Of a stretch of DNA of 38,847 nucleotides, positions 1 to 6,549 are shown piece after piece. The stretch comes from Candidatus Thiodiazotropha sp. (ex Epidulcina cf. delphinae) (GTDB lineage: Bacteria > Pseudomonadota > Gammaproteobacteria > Chromatiales > Chromatiaceae). Within the stretch, counting starts at the first letter, position 1, and every line of letters starts with the position of its first letter. The position numbers and the translations under genes are program-made. The DNA is taken from positions 1 through 38,847 of the forward strand of contig JAHXHS010000048.1 in NCBI GenBank assembly GCA_025656455.1, written 5' to 3'. The notes beneath the pieces are model-generated. The model did not search any database, was not told the DNA's origin, and saw only the letters and a program-made list of their open reading frames with translations.

Positions 1-87
1 CGAGTACAACCGAGGAGCCCCGTGAGGGAAAACTTCATGCGGGGATCTGTGCAGGGGGCGCCGGGCAACCGGTGTCCCTACTGTGAC
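1..87 (+). mobile_element. 3' end of a group II intron (domains V and VI)
   Basis: Positions 15-48 fold as a 34-nt domain V. It has the AGC triad at 16-18, a lower stem GAGCCCCGTG paired with the CATGCGGGG side, and a GAAA-type cap. Positions about 50-86 form a second hairpin with a candidate unpaired branch A near position 80, seven bases before a terminal AC at 86-87, as expected for domain VI and the 3' splice site. The reverse transcriptase and the 5' part would lie left of the window. Seen: fold and motif spacing. Inferred: intron identity and exact 3' boundary. Confidence 0.72.
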
Positions 88-112
88 TGTGGCTAAGCAA
101 AAATAATTGCAA

Positions 113-508
113 ATGATTTGGAAGATATACTTTTTTGTTTTGTTGTTGCTTTATGCAATATATGTAGCTGCTGCAATCTTGTACCCGGAAGTAATGCGGT
201 TAGAGATAGTAGATTACATTGATTTAGGTTTTGCTATGTTGGCTTTATTGGGAGTGTTCGGATACGCTTTTAAAAAAGCTGTATTAAACCAAAGTGTGTG
301 GAAGGTCTACCTGCTGTTTATAATTCTTTGGGACATAAGCTTTACAGTGCTTCGGGATGAATGGATTGGGGGTGAAGATCTTATGTATGAAATTTTGTCC
401 TTAGTCATTATGGCACTTATTCTTATACCGCAGTACGTTGCAATATTTCGTTACGGGTTTCGTTCGAAGCAGCTGTGGGCACCATATAACGTTATTCGTT
501 GGAATTAA
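113..508 (+). CDS. Small integral membrane protein of unknown function
   Basis: About 131 residues with four hydrophobic segments (near residues 4-22, 38-54, 64-80 and 92-112), which predicts a four-helix inner-membrane protein. No catalytic motif is visible. The reading frame opens at a TTG at 107, but the ATG at 113 is the more likely start. No good Shine-Dalgarno is present because the gene begins only 26 bp after the predicted end of a group II intron. The intron may therefore have inserted into or just upstream of its leader. AT-rich codon use differs from the GC-rich housekeeping genes further right and suggests an accessory origin. Function unknown. Confidence 0.55.
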   Translation: MIWKIYFFVLLLLYAIYVAAAILYPEVMRLEIVDYIDLGFAMLALLGVFGYAFKKAVLNQSVWKVYLLFIILWDISFTVLRDEWIGGEDLMYEILSLVIMALILIPQYVAIFRYGFRSKQLWAPYNVIRWN

Positions 509-524
509 TATAAAAGGAGCCTAG

Positions 525-686
525 ATGGCGCGCTATAAGGATTACGATAAACACCAACAAAAGCTCATTCCAGTCTCCTTCGCAGATCAAATTCACAAAG
601 GTGCATTTGAGCACACGCTGGACTATATGTTTGATAATCGTCATCGACGACACCCGGTCATAACACCCAATGAATTGGCTGACTAA
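525..686 (+). pseudogene. N-terminal remnant of an IS1182-type transposase
   Basis: The 53-residue frame starts MARYKDYDKHQQKLIPVSF and continues with a FEHTLDYM stretch. This resembles the N-terminal region of IS1182-family (DDE) transposases, whose full proteins are several hundred residues. The frame ends at TAA 684-686 soon after that region, and no catalytic DDE part follows. A good ribosome-binding site, AAAGGAG at 513-519, precedes the ATG. It reads as the surviving start of an insertion sequence whose remainder was deleted. Family assignment is from recognised sequence pattern and should be treated as probable. Confidence 0.55.
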
Positions 687-899
687 AGCGTGCATGTAGA
701 AACACCGCGGCATTCTCAACGGGCTTTGATGAAGGCGGATATTCGTTTGAATATGAAAATGATGCGGAGAGGTTGAGGTTTTTTGGCTAAATGGCGAAAC
801 TGCACGCGCAGTCGGCCCTCAGCCTGAGCCGATTACCCTGTATTGACCGTAGCTGGATGCGTAACCGCTACATCAACAATCGCTGACAAGCCGTGGTAG

Positions 900-918
900 G
901 GTGCGGCCCTGCCGCACC
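900..918. repeat. REP-like palindrome
   Basis: GGTGCGGC and GCCGCACC form a perfect 8-bp stem around CCT, in the context GTAGGGTGCGG...CCGCACCATT. Short palindromes of this kind are typical extragenic repeats of proteobacteria. Confidence 0.55.
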
Positions 919-1027
919 ATTGAGGTGGGTATCTGCAGGCAGGGGTTTCTGTCTCATTTGCTCCACCCCATTCTCTTCAATTTATTCAAATATCGGCTCC
1001 TCCCCAATTCGAGTGGGTGAAAAAAGT

Positions 1028-1104
1028 CGTAGGTCAGGTTGACGCGGAGCGGCTAGCTGACTCAATGGGGGGGGGTGTCACGTAGCTGCGCAACGTGACC
1101 TACG
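1028..1104. repeat. Imperfect inverted repeat with CGTAGGTCA ends
   Basis: The left arm starts CGTAGGTCAGGTTG and the right arm is the complement of CGTAGGTCACGTTG. They enclose about 45 bp, including a run of nine or more G. A 19-bp part of the left arm (1026-1044) recurs identically at 38034-38052, so the sequence is dispersed. Confidence 0.6.
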
Positions 1105-1309
1105 GGTTTCTAAACAGTTTCTAAACAGACATCCACGCAAAATTACCTGGGATTTGAATGGGTGATGAGAGGGACGCTGCTAACCCCGTCAATCACCGCC
1201 TTTGGCGGCGTGACACGAAGCGACTGCGGCGCGCCGGCGTACAGCCGGGTGGCCGGTCCGGGCGGGAAGCGTGAAACGGATGCCTCGCTGAGACCTTATG
1301 ACGAAAAGA

Positions 1310-1389
1310 GACTCTCGCAAAGATCACAAAGCCCGCAAAGGATTCCCAGACAATGTCTTCTTGGCGCACTTAGCGAGCTTGGCGAGAGA
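1310..1389. repeat. Inverted pair of 9-bp periodic arms
   Basis: The right arm (1360-1386) is three consecutive 9-mers: CTTGGCGCA, CTTAGCGAG, CTTGGCGAG. The left arm (about 1316-1345) is the opposite-strand version with CAAAG spaced every 9 bp, and a CTCTCGC sequence at the outer left end matches GCGAGAG at the outer right end. No gene lies between the arms. Confidence 0.6.
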
Positions 1390-1445
1390 AATAGCGCCTG
1401 CCTGGTCAGTGATTGAAAACCATCAAGGCATCGGGCAGGACGGGA

Positions 1446-1482
1446 AATTCGCATTCGCGTTAATTTGCGTTTATTCGCGGAC
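1446..1482 (+). repeat. Single arm of the GCG-decamer repeat family
   Basis: The segment reads as decamers built on GCGTTAATTT and GCGTTTATTC and ends GCGGAC. This is the same design as the right arms at 6977-7006 and 32141-32171. No oppositely oriented partner is visible nearby. Confidence 0.65.
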
Positions 1483-1574
1483 AATCAATCCTGAGTCGGC
1501 GAACTGAATTGTCGCGATTGGTAGGATCTACCCACCCGATCAGGGGAGGAGCCCAAATATCAAGCCCGTCGTTA

Positions 1575-2339
1575 TTACTCTATTTGGATTTCATCCGTAC
1601 CCATGGTGACGCTAAATTCCAAGCGACGAATGGATTTTTCAAATTCATCACGAATAGAACCGTCAGGCATACGAATCATTTTTTCATGGAGCAGGGGAAC
1701 CAAGGTTCGATCACCGTTAGCAACAATCGTATTCAACGCCGTCAAAGTAACTTCTTTTACAGGATCATCCAAGGCTTCAATCAATACCTTTGTCGCAACA
1801 AAACTATGTTTGTTGGCTAATTTCACAATAGCTGCCGCCTTAATGGTGGCATTGTCCTCTGTTTCTATAATTTCCTTTATCAATTCCAAGTCGTCACCTT
1901 GAGCGGAAAGCGACTGAATCGTATTTAATTTATCTTCGAATCCTGCCGCATGAAACTGATCTCTAGCAATGTCATGTTCGTAAAGGTACATCTGGCTTGC
2001 TTCTATTGGGACATCGATTTCGAAATTGTCTGACACGACCGGAGACGGCTGATTTAACAGCAGACCCCCCTCTTCACTGACAGACGTATTTTCAGCATCG
2101 GTGTCAATATTCATATTATTCTGCGGATATTCATCCGAACCAGAAATCGCTATCTCCTGGCGAATCGTCTTATTGAATGACAAAGAAGTCACTTCACAGT
2201 CTCCACGCGCCTGACCACTTAATCGTTCTAAGCATTTACTGTCTGGCACTGATTCTTCCTCAGCGGAATAAAACCAAGCCAAGTTATTGATTAGCACTGC
2301 AAGCACAATAACAAACAAACCCCAGATTGGTATTTTCAT
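1575..2339 (-). CDS. Membrane-anchored HEAT-repeat protein, function unknown
   Basis: 254 residues. The N-terminus (MKIPIWGLFVIVLAVLINNL) is a single hydrophobic segment without a clear signal-peptidase site, so it probably anchors the protein with the remainder in the periplasm. Two Cys (in SKCLERL and RGDCEVT) lie in the linker and could form a disulfide. Residues from about 130 to 230 contain helical pairs of HEAT/Armadillo type (IKAAAIVKLANK, VATKVLIEALDDPVKEVTLTALNTIV), a scaffold for protein contacts. An acidic low-complexity linker lies between. A terminator (2376-2407) separates it from the upstream gene 2414-2923, so it probably has its own promoter. Partner unknown. Confidence 0.7.
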   Translation of the reverse strand: MKIPIWGLFVIVLAVLINNLAWFYSAEEESVPDSKCLERLSGQARGDCEVTSLSFNKTIRQEIAISGSDEYPQNNMNIDTDAENTSVSEEGGLLLNQPSPVVSDNFEIDVPIEASQMYLYEHDIARDQFHAAGFEDKLNTIQSLSAQGDDLELIKEIIETEDNATIKAAAIVKLANKHSFVATKVLIEALDDPVKEVTLTALNTIVANGDRTLVPLLHEKMIRMPDGSIRDEFEKSIRRLEFSVTMGTDEIQIE

Positions 2340-2375
2340 GGCTGCACATCAAACTGATGTTTCATCGATGTAGCT

Positions 2376-2407
2376 AAAAACGGGCTGGGAAAAATATTCT
2401 CAGCCCG
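2376..2407 (-). terminator. Intrinsic terminator after the secreted-protein gene
   Basis: Reading the minus strand, CGGGCTGAGAA pairs with TTCCCAGCCCG (11 bp with one G-T pair) around a 5-nt loop and is followed by TTTTT (2380-2376). It lies 7 bp past the stop of the gene at 2414-2923. Confidence 0.8.
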
Positions 2408-2413
2408 ATCAAT

Positions 2414-2923
2414 CTATTGTCTTCTCATCCAGGCACTGAAGCGGTAGTCTTCACGCGATGGCGATACGAAATCAGTATCGACGATCAGGCGTAACCAGTT
2501 GTCACCGCCAGACCAAATTTGTCCCCAGACGGTCCTTTTGGCAAAGCCATGATCATATCCAAAGCGTAGCCAATCTGCCGAGGTGTAGACGCCATCAACT
2601 TTACCCCAGTAACAGTCAGTGGGGTGGCATTTGCCCCATAGCTCGGCTGTGTATACCAATTTAACCGCATAAATAATTCTGCAGATGCCGCCGCTACAAA
2701 TAACTTGTTGATCATCCCGGCACTCCTCTCCAAATACCGCTTTGGTAATGCCTCGGGTGTTTACATCAGGATTTACCCAGGTACCGACCTCCTTTACCTG
2801 CCCCACCGCACACATACCAGCATTGGCCCCGGTGCTTGCAAACAATAGAAAGGCCATTAACGGTAAAACCAATACTGATGATAAATACCACTTGCCATAT
2901 ATAATTTTGCATCCAAGTTTCAT
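2414..2923 (-). CDS. Secreted Cys-containing protein of unknown function
   Basis: 169 residues from the ATG at 2923, chosen because GGGAGA (complement of 2931-2936) sits 7 bp upstream; a longer frame to 2959 lacks such a site. Residues 1 to about 36 are a signal peptide (basic start, hydrophobic core LVLPLMAFLLFAS, then ANA/G cleavage). The mature part has paired Cys (GMCAVG, EECRDD, VICSGGICR, GKCHPTDCYWG), consistent with disulfides in the periplasm or outside. The C-terminal 60 residues are rich in Trp and Asp (ADWLRFGYDHG, VWGQIWSGGDNWLRL). I do not recognise the family. Confidence 0.65.
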   Translation of the reverse strand: MKLGCKIIYGKWYLSSVLVLPLMAFLLFASTGANAGMCAVGQVKEVGTWVNPDVNTRGITKAVFGEECRDDQQVICSGGICRIIYAVKLVYTAELWGKCHPTDCYWGKVDGVYTSADWLRFGYDHGFAKRTVWGQIWSGGDNWLRLIVDTDFVSPSREDYRFSAWMRRQ

Positions 2924-3540
2924 CACATATTCTCCCAAAAAAATTAGCAGAATGTGCATTCATCTAGAACAAGTGAAGATCTATCGATTTCATGATCGCC
3001 ATCCCTATCTAAATGGAGCACACTTGGGTAACGGTCCCTGTATTTCTGACGACACGGTGCTGTACTTCAGGGTAGTCAGTCCTGCAGCCGTTAATCCCAT
3101 GCTCACTGTAACAAGACTTATCTAGGGAATACTGCGTAATAATATGGTCTATTGATGTGAAATATTACCTTTCAGGCTCTTCCCTAAATCTGGTGGGTAG
3201 GTTAATGTAATCGTCTCACTATGTTTTTTTTAGCATGCAATTCTACCAGGCAGTAATAAAACATCGCTTTCGATACAAATAAAATCCCCAATAAAAGGAT
3301 TCAGATGCAATTATGGGTTTCCGATGGCCAAGTCAACTATGAATTCCAGCACTTGCTAGCGAAATTAGAAAAATGAGATCCAGATCAATACCATGCGCTA
3401 AAAGGCGTATCAGCGATAAAGACACACCCGTTATTCAAGCAATACCAGGGAAATGTGGAAGCATGGGAAGTCATCCAATGAGCGACGGCCATACAGGGCC
3501 GGACAGACAGGACAGGGGCTCCCTAAAATATGGCCTATAC
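2924..3540. other. Intergenic stretch, no supported gene
   Basis: AT-rich DNA between the secreted-protein gene and the thioredoxin-like gene. A 23-codon frame at 3305-3376 has a purine-rich AAAAGGA upstream but no recognisable product. No strong palindrome or terminator seen. Confidence 0.5.
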
Positions 3541-4404
3541 CTAATGCAGGAAGTTAAACATCTTATTGCGATAGCGCTTAACCAGATCACCCTGACCGCC
3601 CAGTAACTCAAATATCCGCAGCATCTCTTTCTGGGCAGTATTGTCACCGTAACTGCGGTCCTTCTGCAGCAGTGTCAGGAGTAACGCCAGCGCTCCTTCA
3701 TAATCGTTCTCCATGACCTTATGGGACGACAACAGATGCAGGGCCTCGCTGTCGGCCGGATTGTCCTGGAGCCGTTTTTCGAGTTCATCAGCCGGAGGGC
3801 TGTCGGTGGTTGCGCGATCAAACTCGATCCTTGCCAGCATAGAGGCCACATCGGGCTTGTTCTTCTCCTCATCGGGCAGGGCCTTGAGCAGCTTCTCGGC
3901 CTCATCCAGCTTGCCGAGGGTAGCCATATAGCGGGCGTAGGAGAGTCTGACCCGCGGGTTCTCGGGATCCGTGTCACTGGCCTGCTTGAGCAGGGCGCCG
4001 GCGTCCTCGGTATCCCCCTGTAGCAGTAGAGCATCGGCCTTCGCCAACAAGGCGTCCGACTCGCGGGGAATATGCTTATCCAGAAACCGGCGGATCTCCG
4101 GTTCCGGCAGCACCCCCATGAACTCATCCACCACTTGACCCTGATGGAACAGCTTAACGCTGGGGATGCTGCGGATCTGAAAATGGGTGGCCAGTTGTTG
4201 CTGCTGTTCGGTGTTGACCTTCGCCAGCAGGAATTTGCCCTGGTAATCATCGGCCAGTTTCGCCAACAGCGGCATCAGGGTTTTGCAAGGGTTGCACCAC
4301 TCGGCCCAGAAGTCGACCAGGACCGGGACGTGGATGGAGTTTTCCAGGACCAGCTGCTGAAAGTTTTCTGCCGTAACCTCAAAGACAAAGGAAGAGTCCG
4401 CCAT
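3541..4404 (-). CDS. cnoX: Co-chaperone/thioredoxin-like protein CnoX (YbbN)
   Basis: 287 residues from the ATG at 4404, with GGAG 10 bp upstream; a TTG further out (4428) is less likely. The thioredoxin fold occupies roughly residues 7-115, with active-site WCNPC at 36-40, so the cysteine pair is intact, unlike E. coli YbbN, which has SQHC. A cis-Pro follows in RSIPSVKLF. Residues about 120-287 are TPR-like helical repeats (DALLLQGDTEDAGALLKQA and following). The family is a cytoplasmic redox-linked holdase that passes clients to DnaK and GroEL. It is divergently placed next to trxC, which has its own thioredoxin site. Confidence 0.88.
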   Translation of the reverse strand: MADSSFVFEVTAENFQQLVLENSIHVPVLVDFWAEWCNPCKTLMPLLAKLADDYQGKFLLAKVNTEQQQQLATHFQIRSIPSVKLFHQGQVVDEFMGVLPEPEIRRFLDKHIPRESDALLAKADALLLQGDTEDAGALLKQASDTDPENPRVRLSYARYMATLGKLDEAEKLLKALPDEEKNKPDVASMLARIEFDRATTDSPPADELEKRLQDNPADSEALHLLSSHKVMENDYEGALALLLTLLQKDRSYGDNTAQKEMLRIFELLGGQGDLVKRYRNKMFNFLH

Positions 4405-4533
4405 TGTGTCAATGCTCCTGTGCGTCAACCGATACGTGCGCCATTATACTGAATTCATGCCGAAATGAAGGACTTGAAATAGCTGCCCCCACACCCCATT
4501 TGATGGCAGATGGATTAAGTTGGAAACAGTAAT

Positions 4534-4974
4534 ATGAGTGAAGCCTTACATATCGTCTGTCCCCAGTGCGACGGCATCAACCGGGTCCCCGCCAACCGAC
4601 TGCGGGATGGGGCGAAATGCGGTAAGTGTCGCCAGCCCCTCTTTTCCGGCCACCCCCTGGCGCTGGATGAAGGGCGGTTCCTGCGTCATGCGCAAAACAG
4701 CGACATCCCCCTGCTGATCGATTTTTGGGCTCCCTGGTGCGGGCCCTGCCGCATGATGGCTCCGGCCTTCGAGCAGGCGGCCGTTCAGTTGGAGCCGGCA
4801 GTCCGTCTGGTCAAGGTCAATACCGAGGAGGCCCAGCAACTGGGCGCCCGCTACGCTATTCGCAGTATCCCGACGCTGATGCTGATGCGTGGGGGCAAAG
4901 AGGTCGGCCGCCAGGCAGGGGCCATGGATCAGGGGGGGATTGTGCAGTGGACCCGGCAGCAACTGTCCGTTTAG
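4534..4974 (+). CDS. trxC: Thioredoxin 2 (zinc-binding thioredoxin TrxC)
   Basis: 146 residues. An N-terminal zinc ribbon has CPQC (Cys9, Cys12) and CGKC (Cys29, Cys32). It is followed by a thioredoxin domain with WCGPC at 68-72 and the cis-Pro motif IRSIPTL. The length matches TrxC (about 140). It reduces protein disulfides in the cytoplasm using thioredoxin reductase, and the zinc ribbon distinguishes it from TrxA. It diverges from cnoX, the two starts being about 130 bp apart, so the gap should hold both promoters. The Shine-Dalgarno is weak (GGAAAC). A 160-bp palindromic element lies 64 bp downstream. Confidence 0.93.
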   Translation: MSEALHIVCPQCDGINRVPANRLRDGAKCGKCRQPLFSGHPLALDEGRFLRHAQNSDIPLLIDFWAPWCGPCRMMAPAFEQAAVQLEPAVRLVKVNTEEAQQLGARYAIRSIPTLMLMRGGKEVGRQAGAMDQGGIVQWTRQQLSV

Positions 4975-5038
4975 CTGCCGTACAATGAATTTCATAGCCA
5001 TATGATTTTTTGCGGCTGATTTACCGACTCGGCGTTTA

Positions 5039-5198
5039 GGGCCTGTTAACACTAATTTGATAGCCACTGCCAAGGCCCTGTTTTCGCCCAGCGGCGTTAT
5101 CAGTCGCTTATGTAGACCCAGCTACACGGCGCTCCTTCTGCCTTGCTGGACAAAAACAGGGTCTTGGCAGTGGCTATCAAATTAGTGTTAACAGGCCC
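5039..5198. mobile_element. Palindromic MITE-like element flanked by TA
   Basis: The two ends are 46-47-bp inverted repeats with one clear mismatch, beginning GGGCCTGTTAACACTAATTT. They enclose about 65 bp that pair only partly (CCCAGC with GCTGG). The dinucleotide TA is present at both borders (5037-5038 and 5199-5200), as expected for insertion by an IS630/Tc1-type transposase, although TA is itself palindromic. No coding capacity. Confidence 0.75.
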
Positions 5199-5199
5199 T

Positions 5200-5225
5200 A
5201 GGCTGTCGTTCAACAATGACAGCCT
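5200..5225. other. Stem-loop between trxC and the carA promoter
   Basis: AGGCTGTC pairs with GACAGCCT around a 10-nt loop. It abuts the MITE-like element and has no T-run, so it may be a terminator remnant of trxC or part of a neighbouring repeat. Confidence 0.4.
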
Positions 5226-5257
5226 GTAGATAAAGCCTCGATAAGTCAGTTTCCTAA

Positions 5258-5286
5258 TAGACAGCTTCCTTCCTCATCAGTACAAT
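5258..5286 (+). promoter_or_regulatory. Predicted sigma-70 promoter of carAB
   Basis: A -35 hexamer TAGACA (5258-5263) and a -10 hexamer TACAAT (5281-5286) are separated by 17 bp. Initiation near 5293 would give a leader of about 114 nt before carA. The start region is C-rich (ACCCCTTC), which in other pyrimidine genes can allow nucleotide-sensitive start selection; that last point is speculative here. Confidence 0.6.
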
Positions 5287-5352
5287 ACCCCTTCAATTAT
5301 TCTGGGTGGTCCCAACGATCGACGCCCGGAGCCAACTAATTTCGCATTCTCT

Positions 5353-5384
5353 GGGGCAGGCACCTTGTGGCCTGCCCCTTTTTG
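5353..5384 (+). terminator. Intrinsic terminator in the carA leader (candidate attenuator)
   Basis: GGGGCAGGC and GCCTGCCCC form a perfect 9-bp stem around an 8-nt loop, directly followed by TTTTT. It lies 23 bp before the carA start codon and downstream of the predicted promoter. It can therefore only act on carAB transcripts, which implies conditional termination. No PyrR-type binding loop or convincing leader peptide was seen. Confidence 0.75.
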
Positions 5385-5406
5385 CACGCCTGTAGCGGAG
5401 AGATTC

Positions 5407-6549
5407 TTGAGAAAACCAGCAGTTCTGGTCCTGGAGGATGGCAGCCAATTCAGGGGTGAAGCCATCGGCACCGAGGGGGAGACCGTCGGCGAGGTGGTCT
5501 TCAATACAGCCATGTCGGGCTATCAGGAGATCCTGACCGATCCCTCCTATCGTCAGCAGATCGTCACCCTGACCTATCCTCATATCGGTAACACCGGCAT
5601 CAACCGGGAGGATGAGGAGTCTGCGCAGATCCACGCCGCCGGCCTGGTGATACGGGACCTCCCACAGATCACCAGCAACTGGCGCTCCGAGGAGTCGCTG
5701 GAGCACTATCTGCAGCGAAACGGCATTGTCGCCATCGCCGGTATCGATACCCGCAAACTGACCCGCATTCTGCGGGAGAAGGGCGCCCAGAACGGCTGCA
5801 TCGTTGCCGGTGACGCCGTCGATGAGGCGGCCGCCCTGGAGAAGGCTAAGGTGTTTCCCGGGCTGAAGGGCATGGATCTGGCGAAAGAGGTGACCACGCC
5901 TACGAGCTATCCCTGGGTCCAGGGCACCTGGTCGTTGGAGGAGGGACTGCCGGAAGCGGAAAAGCACTCGGACGAGGCGTTGCCCTACCATGTGGTGGCC
6001 TACGACTACGGGGTCAAGCGTAATATCCTGCGGATGCTGACAGACCGGGGTTGCCGTCTCACCGTGGTGCCGGCGCAGATGCCTGCCGACGACGTCCTGG
6101 CGATGCAGCCGGATGGGGTGTTTCTTTCCAACGGGCCGGGCGATCCCGAGCCTTGTGACTATGCCATTGAATCGATCGGCAAGATTGTCGACACCGGGCT
6201 GCCGGTCTTTGGTATCTGTTTGGGTCACCAGTTGCTTGCGTTGGCATCCGGCGCGAAAACGGTGAAGATGAAATTCGGCCATCACGGCGCCAACCATCCG
6301 GTGCAGGATCTGCAAAACGGCACGGTGATGATCAGCAGCCAGAACCACGGTTTCGCGGTCGATGAGGAGAGCCTGCCCGACCATCTGACCGCCACCCACC
6401 GTTCACTGTTCGACGGCACCCTGCAGGGCATCCACCGCAGTGACAAACCGGCTTTCAGCTTCCAGGGCCATCCCGAAGCCAGCCCGGGCCCTCACGACGT
6501 GGCGCCGGTCTTTGATCATTTCATTGAACTGATAAAAGTCCGCAAATGA
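5407..6549 (+). CDS. carA: Carbamoyl-phosphate synthase small (glutaminase) subunit
   Basis: 380 residues from a TTG at 5407, chosen because GGAG lies 6 bp upstream and the protein then begins MRKPAVLVLEDG like its family. The frame continues upstream to an ATG at 5365, but that codon lies inside the terminator stem. The N-terminal half is the CPSase small-subunit domain. The C-terminal half is a class I glutamine amidotransferase with nucleophile Cys271 in GICLGHQ and the His/Glu pair in GHPEASPGP. It feeds ammonia from glutamine to CarB for arginine and pyrimidine synthesis. Its last four codons (KVRK) and stop lie within the left arm of the inserted element starting at 6538. Confidence 0.95.
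   Translation: MRKPAVLVLEDGSQFRGEAIGTEGETVGEVVFNTAMSGYQEILTDPSYRQQIVTLTYPHIGNTGINREDEESAQIHAAGLVIRDLPQITSNWRSEESLEHYLQRNGIVAIAGIDTRKLTRILREKGAQNGCIVAGDAVDEAAALEKAKVFPGLKGMDLAKEVTTPTSYPWVQGTWSLEEGLPEAEKHSDEALPYHVVAYDYGVKRNILRMLTDRGCRLTVVPAQMPADDVLAMQPDGVFLSNGPGDPEPCDYAIESIGKIVDTGLPVFGICLGHQLLALASGAKTVKMKFGHHGANHPVQDLQNGTVMISSQNHGFAVDEESLPDHLTATHRSLFDGTLQGIHRSDKPAFSFQGHPEASPGPHDVAPVFDHFIELIKVRK

Larger units (their letters stand above)
687..1574. other. Repeat-rich intergenic stretch without a convincing gene
   Basis: No reading frame here looks like a conserved protein on either strand. The stretch holds a chain of palindromes and repeats described separately (900-918, 1028-1104, 1310-1389, 1446-1482). 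It also has an 11-bp tandem duplication of GTTTCTAAACA at about 1106-1127. The frame around 712-788 has a plausible coding look (an acidic segment ending FEYENDAERLRFFG before a stop) and could be the tail of a lost gene, but I cannot identify it. Confidence 0.5.

Noticed and set aside
3305..3376. 23-codon ORF with an upstream purine-rich site
   Set aside because: Too short and unsupported by any recognisable sequence; kept only as a note in the intergenic entry.
5306..5395. Possible carA leader peptide from a GTG at 5306
   Set aside because: No Shine-Dalgarno, and no run of regulatory codons for arginine or pyrimidine sensing.
5293..6399. 368-codon open frame antisense to carA
   Set aside because: Antisense shadow of carA; composition is typical of complementary-strand artefacts and there is no ribosome site.
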